From the NCBI GenBank assembly GCA_002348385.1, contig DEBD01000034.1, positions 64,234 to 128,233 of the forward strand: a stretch of 64,000 nucleotides of DNA, written 5' to 3'. Under the pieces are notes generated by a model that worked only from the letters and a program-made list of their open reading frames with translations, ran no database searches and was not told the DNA's origin. This document shows, one piece after another, positions 62,133 to 64,000 of this stretch. A program made the position numbers and the translations under genes. The first letter of the stretch is position 1. Every line of letters starts with the position of its first letter. The DNA is from Gammaproteobacteria bacterium UBA2965. GTDB taxonomy: Bacteria; Pseudomonadota; Gammaproteobacteria; Pseudomonadales; Azotimanducaceae.

Positions 62133-63275
62133 ATGGCCTGGAACGAGCCCGGCGGCGGCGGCGGCAAAGACCCTTGGGGCAACCGAGGTGATCAAGGCCC
62201 CCCCGACCTAGATGAAGCGTTCAAGAAGCTTCAGTCACAGCTGTCTGGAATTTTCGGCGGTGGCCGGGGTGGTGGAGGCGGTGCTGGCGCCGGCCAGCTT
62301 ACCGGCGGGCTGCTGGGGTTGATCGTATTCGGTCTGCTCATCGTTTATGGCTTGTGGGGTGTGTATCAGATCGACGAGCAGGAGCGCGGCGTGGTGTTCC
62401 GCTTCGGTGCGGCCCAGGAAACGGCAGTGGGGCCCGGGTTGCACTGGAACCCGCCCATCATCGATGTGGTGGAAAAGGTCAACGTCACCCGGGTGAACTC
62501 CCATCAGCATACCGCGCTGATGCTCACGGAAGACGAGAACATCGTGGATGTGTCGCTGACCGTTCAGTACGTTGTTAACGATCCGCTTGCCTACCTGGTC
62601 AACGTTAAGCGGCCCGAAAACAGCCTGGATCACGCCACCGAAAGCGCTTTGCGGCATGTGGTGGGCAGCTCGGTGATGGATGATGTCATCACCTCTGGTC
62701 GTGCGGCCATTGCCGCAGAGGTGCAGGAGCGCCTGCAGAACTATATCGACACCTATGGCACGGGCATTCTGCTGAGCAAGGTGAACATCGATGAAAGCGC
62801 GCCGCCCAATCAGGTGCGCGATGCGTTCAACGACGTACAGAAAGCTAAAGAGGACGAGCAGCGCATCATCAACGAGGCCAACGCGTATGCCGAGAGCGTT
62901 ATCCCCACGGCCCGCGGTGAGGCGCAGAAGCTCATCGAGCAAGCTAACGCCTATCGTGACCAGGTTGTTGCCCGAGCCACGGGTGAAGCGCGCCGATTTG
63001 AGCAGCTCTTGAGCGAGTATCAGCTGGCCGAGGATGTTACCCGCGATCGTTTGTATATCGATGCCATGGAGTCCGTGTTGAGCCGCTCTAGCAAGATCAT
63101 GATCGACGTGGAGGGTGGCAACAATCTGATGTATCTGCCTTTGGACCGGCTCAACCAACCCCTGTCCGGCGTGGGTGGTGCCGCCACTCAGGAATCCGTG
63201 CGCGGCATCGCGGACGCCGTGCTGCGGGAGATCAACGATCGAATTGCCACTGGGCGCGCGCGCGACAGCCGCTGA
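62133..63275 (+). CDS. hflK: FtsH protease modulator HflK
   Basis: SPFH/prohibitin-family membrane protein that, with HflC, forms a cage around FtsH. The 380-residue protein has a Gly-rich cytoplasmic N-terminus, one membrane helix (about residues 55-75, LLGLIVFGLLIVYGLWGVYQ), an SPFH domain (EQERGVVFRFGAAQ, VSLTVQYVVNDPLAYL) and a coiled-coil region (PPNQVRDAFNDVQKAKEDEQR). A GCAGGAG ribosome site precedes ATG 62133. The stop is 9 bases before hflC. Confidence 0.95.
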   Translation: MAWNEPGGGGGKDPWGNRGDQGPPDLDEAFKKLQSQLSGIFGGGRGGGGGAGAGQLTGGLLGLIVFGLLIVYGLWGVYQIDEQERGVVFRFGAAQETAVGPGLHWNPPIIDVVEKVNVTRVNSHQHTALMLTEDENIVDVSLTVQYVVNDPLAYLVNVKRPENSLDHATESALRHVVGSSVMDDVITSGRAAIAAEVQERLQNYIDTYGTGILLSKVNIDESAPPNQVRDAFNDVQKAKEDEQRIINEANAYAESVIPTARGEAQKLIEQANAYRDQVVARATGEARRFEQLLSEYQLAEDVTRDRLYIDAMESVLSRSSKIMIDVEGGNNLMYLPLDRLNQPLSGVGGAATQESVRGIADAVLREINDRIATGRARDSR

Positions 63276-63284
63276 GGTAAAGCC

Positions 63285-64000
63285 ATGAACCTAAGAAACC
63301 TGATACTTGTCGTCGGCTTGCTGCTGGTGGCGGTGCTGATCAGCAACAGCGTCTATACGGTGCATGAGACCGAGCGCGCGATCCTGCTGCGCTTCGGCGC
63401 GGTGAGCGAAGCGGATGTGGACCCGGGGCTGCACCTGAAGATGCCCGTGGCAGAAGAAGTGAAGAAGACCGATGGGCGCGTGCTCACGCTGGATTCTCCC
63501 GCGGAAACCTACTTCACACTGGAAAAGAAACCTCTCATCGTCGACTCCTTTGTCAAATGGCGGATCGCTAACGTGCTGGATTACTATCGCGCCACGCAGT
63601 TTGATGAGCGACGCGGCGAACGTGTGCTGCAGGAACGTGTGAACGAGGGCCTGCGTAACCAGATCAGCCGCCGCGATATGCACGAGGTTGTGTCCGGGGA
63701 GCGCGATCAGCTCATGCAGGAACTGCTCACAGACCTCAATTCAGTGATGGGTGAGGCGCTGGGCATCGAGGTGATCGACGTTCGCGTGAAAAAGATCGAC
63801 CTGCCAGCCGACGTGTCGTCTTCTGTATACGATCGCATGAACTCTGAGCGTCAGATCGAGGCGCGCCAGTATCGCGCCCAGGGTAATGAGCTCGCGTTGG
63901 GTATCCGCGCCGACGCGGAACGTCAGACCGTGGTGATCGAGGCGGATGCCTACAATCAGGCTGAGCAGATTCGTGGTGCGGGCGATGCCCAGTCGGCCAA
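63285..64000 (+). CDS. hflC: FtsH protease modulator HflC (partial, cut by right edge)
   Basis: Partner of HflK. About 239 N-terminal residues are visible before the window ends (complete E. coli HflC is 334). It begins MNLRNLILVVGLLLVAVLIS (a signal anchor helix), followed by the SPFH domain (ERAILLRFGAVSE, DPGLHLKMPV, VKWRIANVLDYYRATQ) and the start of the coiled-coil region (RMNSERQIEARQYRAQ). GAGGTAA stands in good position before ATG 63285. Confidence 0.94.
   Translation, partial: MNLRNLILVVGLLLVAVLISNSVYTVHETERAILLRFGAVSEADVDPGLHLKMPVAEEVKKTDGRVLTLDSPAETYFTLEKKPLIVDSFVKWRIANVLDYYRATQFDERRGERVLQERVNEGLRNQISRRDMHEVVSGERDQLMQELLTDLNSVMGEALGIEVIDVRVKKIDLPADVSSSVYDRMNSERQIEARQYRAQGNELALGIRADAERQTVVIEADAYNQAEQIRGAGDAQSA

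Overview
The window is a GC-rich, gene-dense stretch of a gammaproteobacterial chromosome. Gene content and order match the Pseudomonadales closely. From memory of the Pseudomonas aeruginosa PAO1 map, 21-64 kb runs collinear with PA5013 down to PA4941 (ilvE, the LPS-core locus, tolC, parE/parC, serB, fimX, efp region, orn, queG, tsaE, amiB, mutL, miaA, hfq, hflX, hflKC). The left 1-17 kb resembles the rppH-ptsP-lgt-thyA-folA-ilvD region. No rRNA, tRNA, CRISPR array, prophage or insertion sequence was seen.

Layout. (1) 0-11 kb: a DUF255 protein cut by the left edge, rppH-ptsP, a lone TANGO2/NRDE gene, then lgt-thyA-folA-S9 peptidase lipoprotein-NAD-kinase-like-fabV, in which most neighbours overlap by 4 bases. 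(2) 11-16 kb: an eroding accessory zone. It holds a MASE2/adenylate cyclase relic with an internal deletion and frameshift, hemE, a VanZ-like gene, a DUF1801 pseudogene with one nonsense change and two frameshifts, an orphan RRM protein, four small genes of unknown function and a half-length VOC remnant. (3) 16-21 kb: ilvD, argA and an orphan GspE/PilB-type ATPase. (4) 21-36 kb: ilvE and the LPS inner-core locus: heptosyltransferases, WaaG, a fused double kinase, a carbamoyltransferase, a second glycosyltransferase, a lipid A acyltransferase, HldE, WaaP, an unexplained aldo-keto reductase/FAD oxidoreductase pair, and WaaA. (5) 36-49 kb: tolC, DUF1249 (yqiB), cpdA, parE, parC, an AhpA-like membrane protein, serB, fimX and a PilZ partner. 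(6) 49-64 kb: efp with its modifying ligase epmA, psd, a rhodanese, orn, queG, and the nnrD-tsaE-amiB-mutL-miaA-hfq-hflX-hflK-hflC run, with hflC cut by the right edge.

How the genes work together. The LPS genes would build, phosphorylate and probably carbamoylate a heptose inner core on a Kdo-lipid A that is made partly here (LpxL-like, WaaA, HldE). FimX and the PilZ protein are a c-di-GMP readout for type IV pili. EpmA sits next to its substrate EF-P (Lys34 present). MutL carries an endonuclease-type motif.

Most notable observations: three genes (lgt, cpdA, nnrD) whose only sensible start is CTG, and a rhodanese whose N-terminal strand has no canonical start; three gene relics clustered within 5 kb; a tandem LPS-kinase fusion; a redox pair inside the LPS locus; and loss of nudF and yqiA from an otherwise conserved block. 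I found no clear defence system or other wholly new multi-gene system. The best candidates for undescribed biology are the 14.2-15.2 kb unknown gene cluster and the redox pair at 32.7-34.7 kb.
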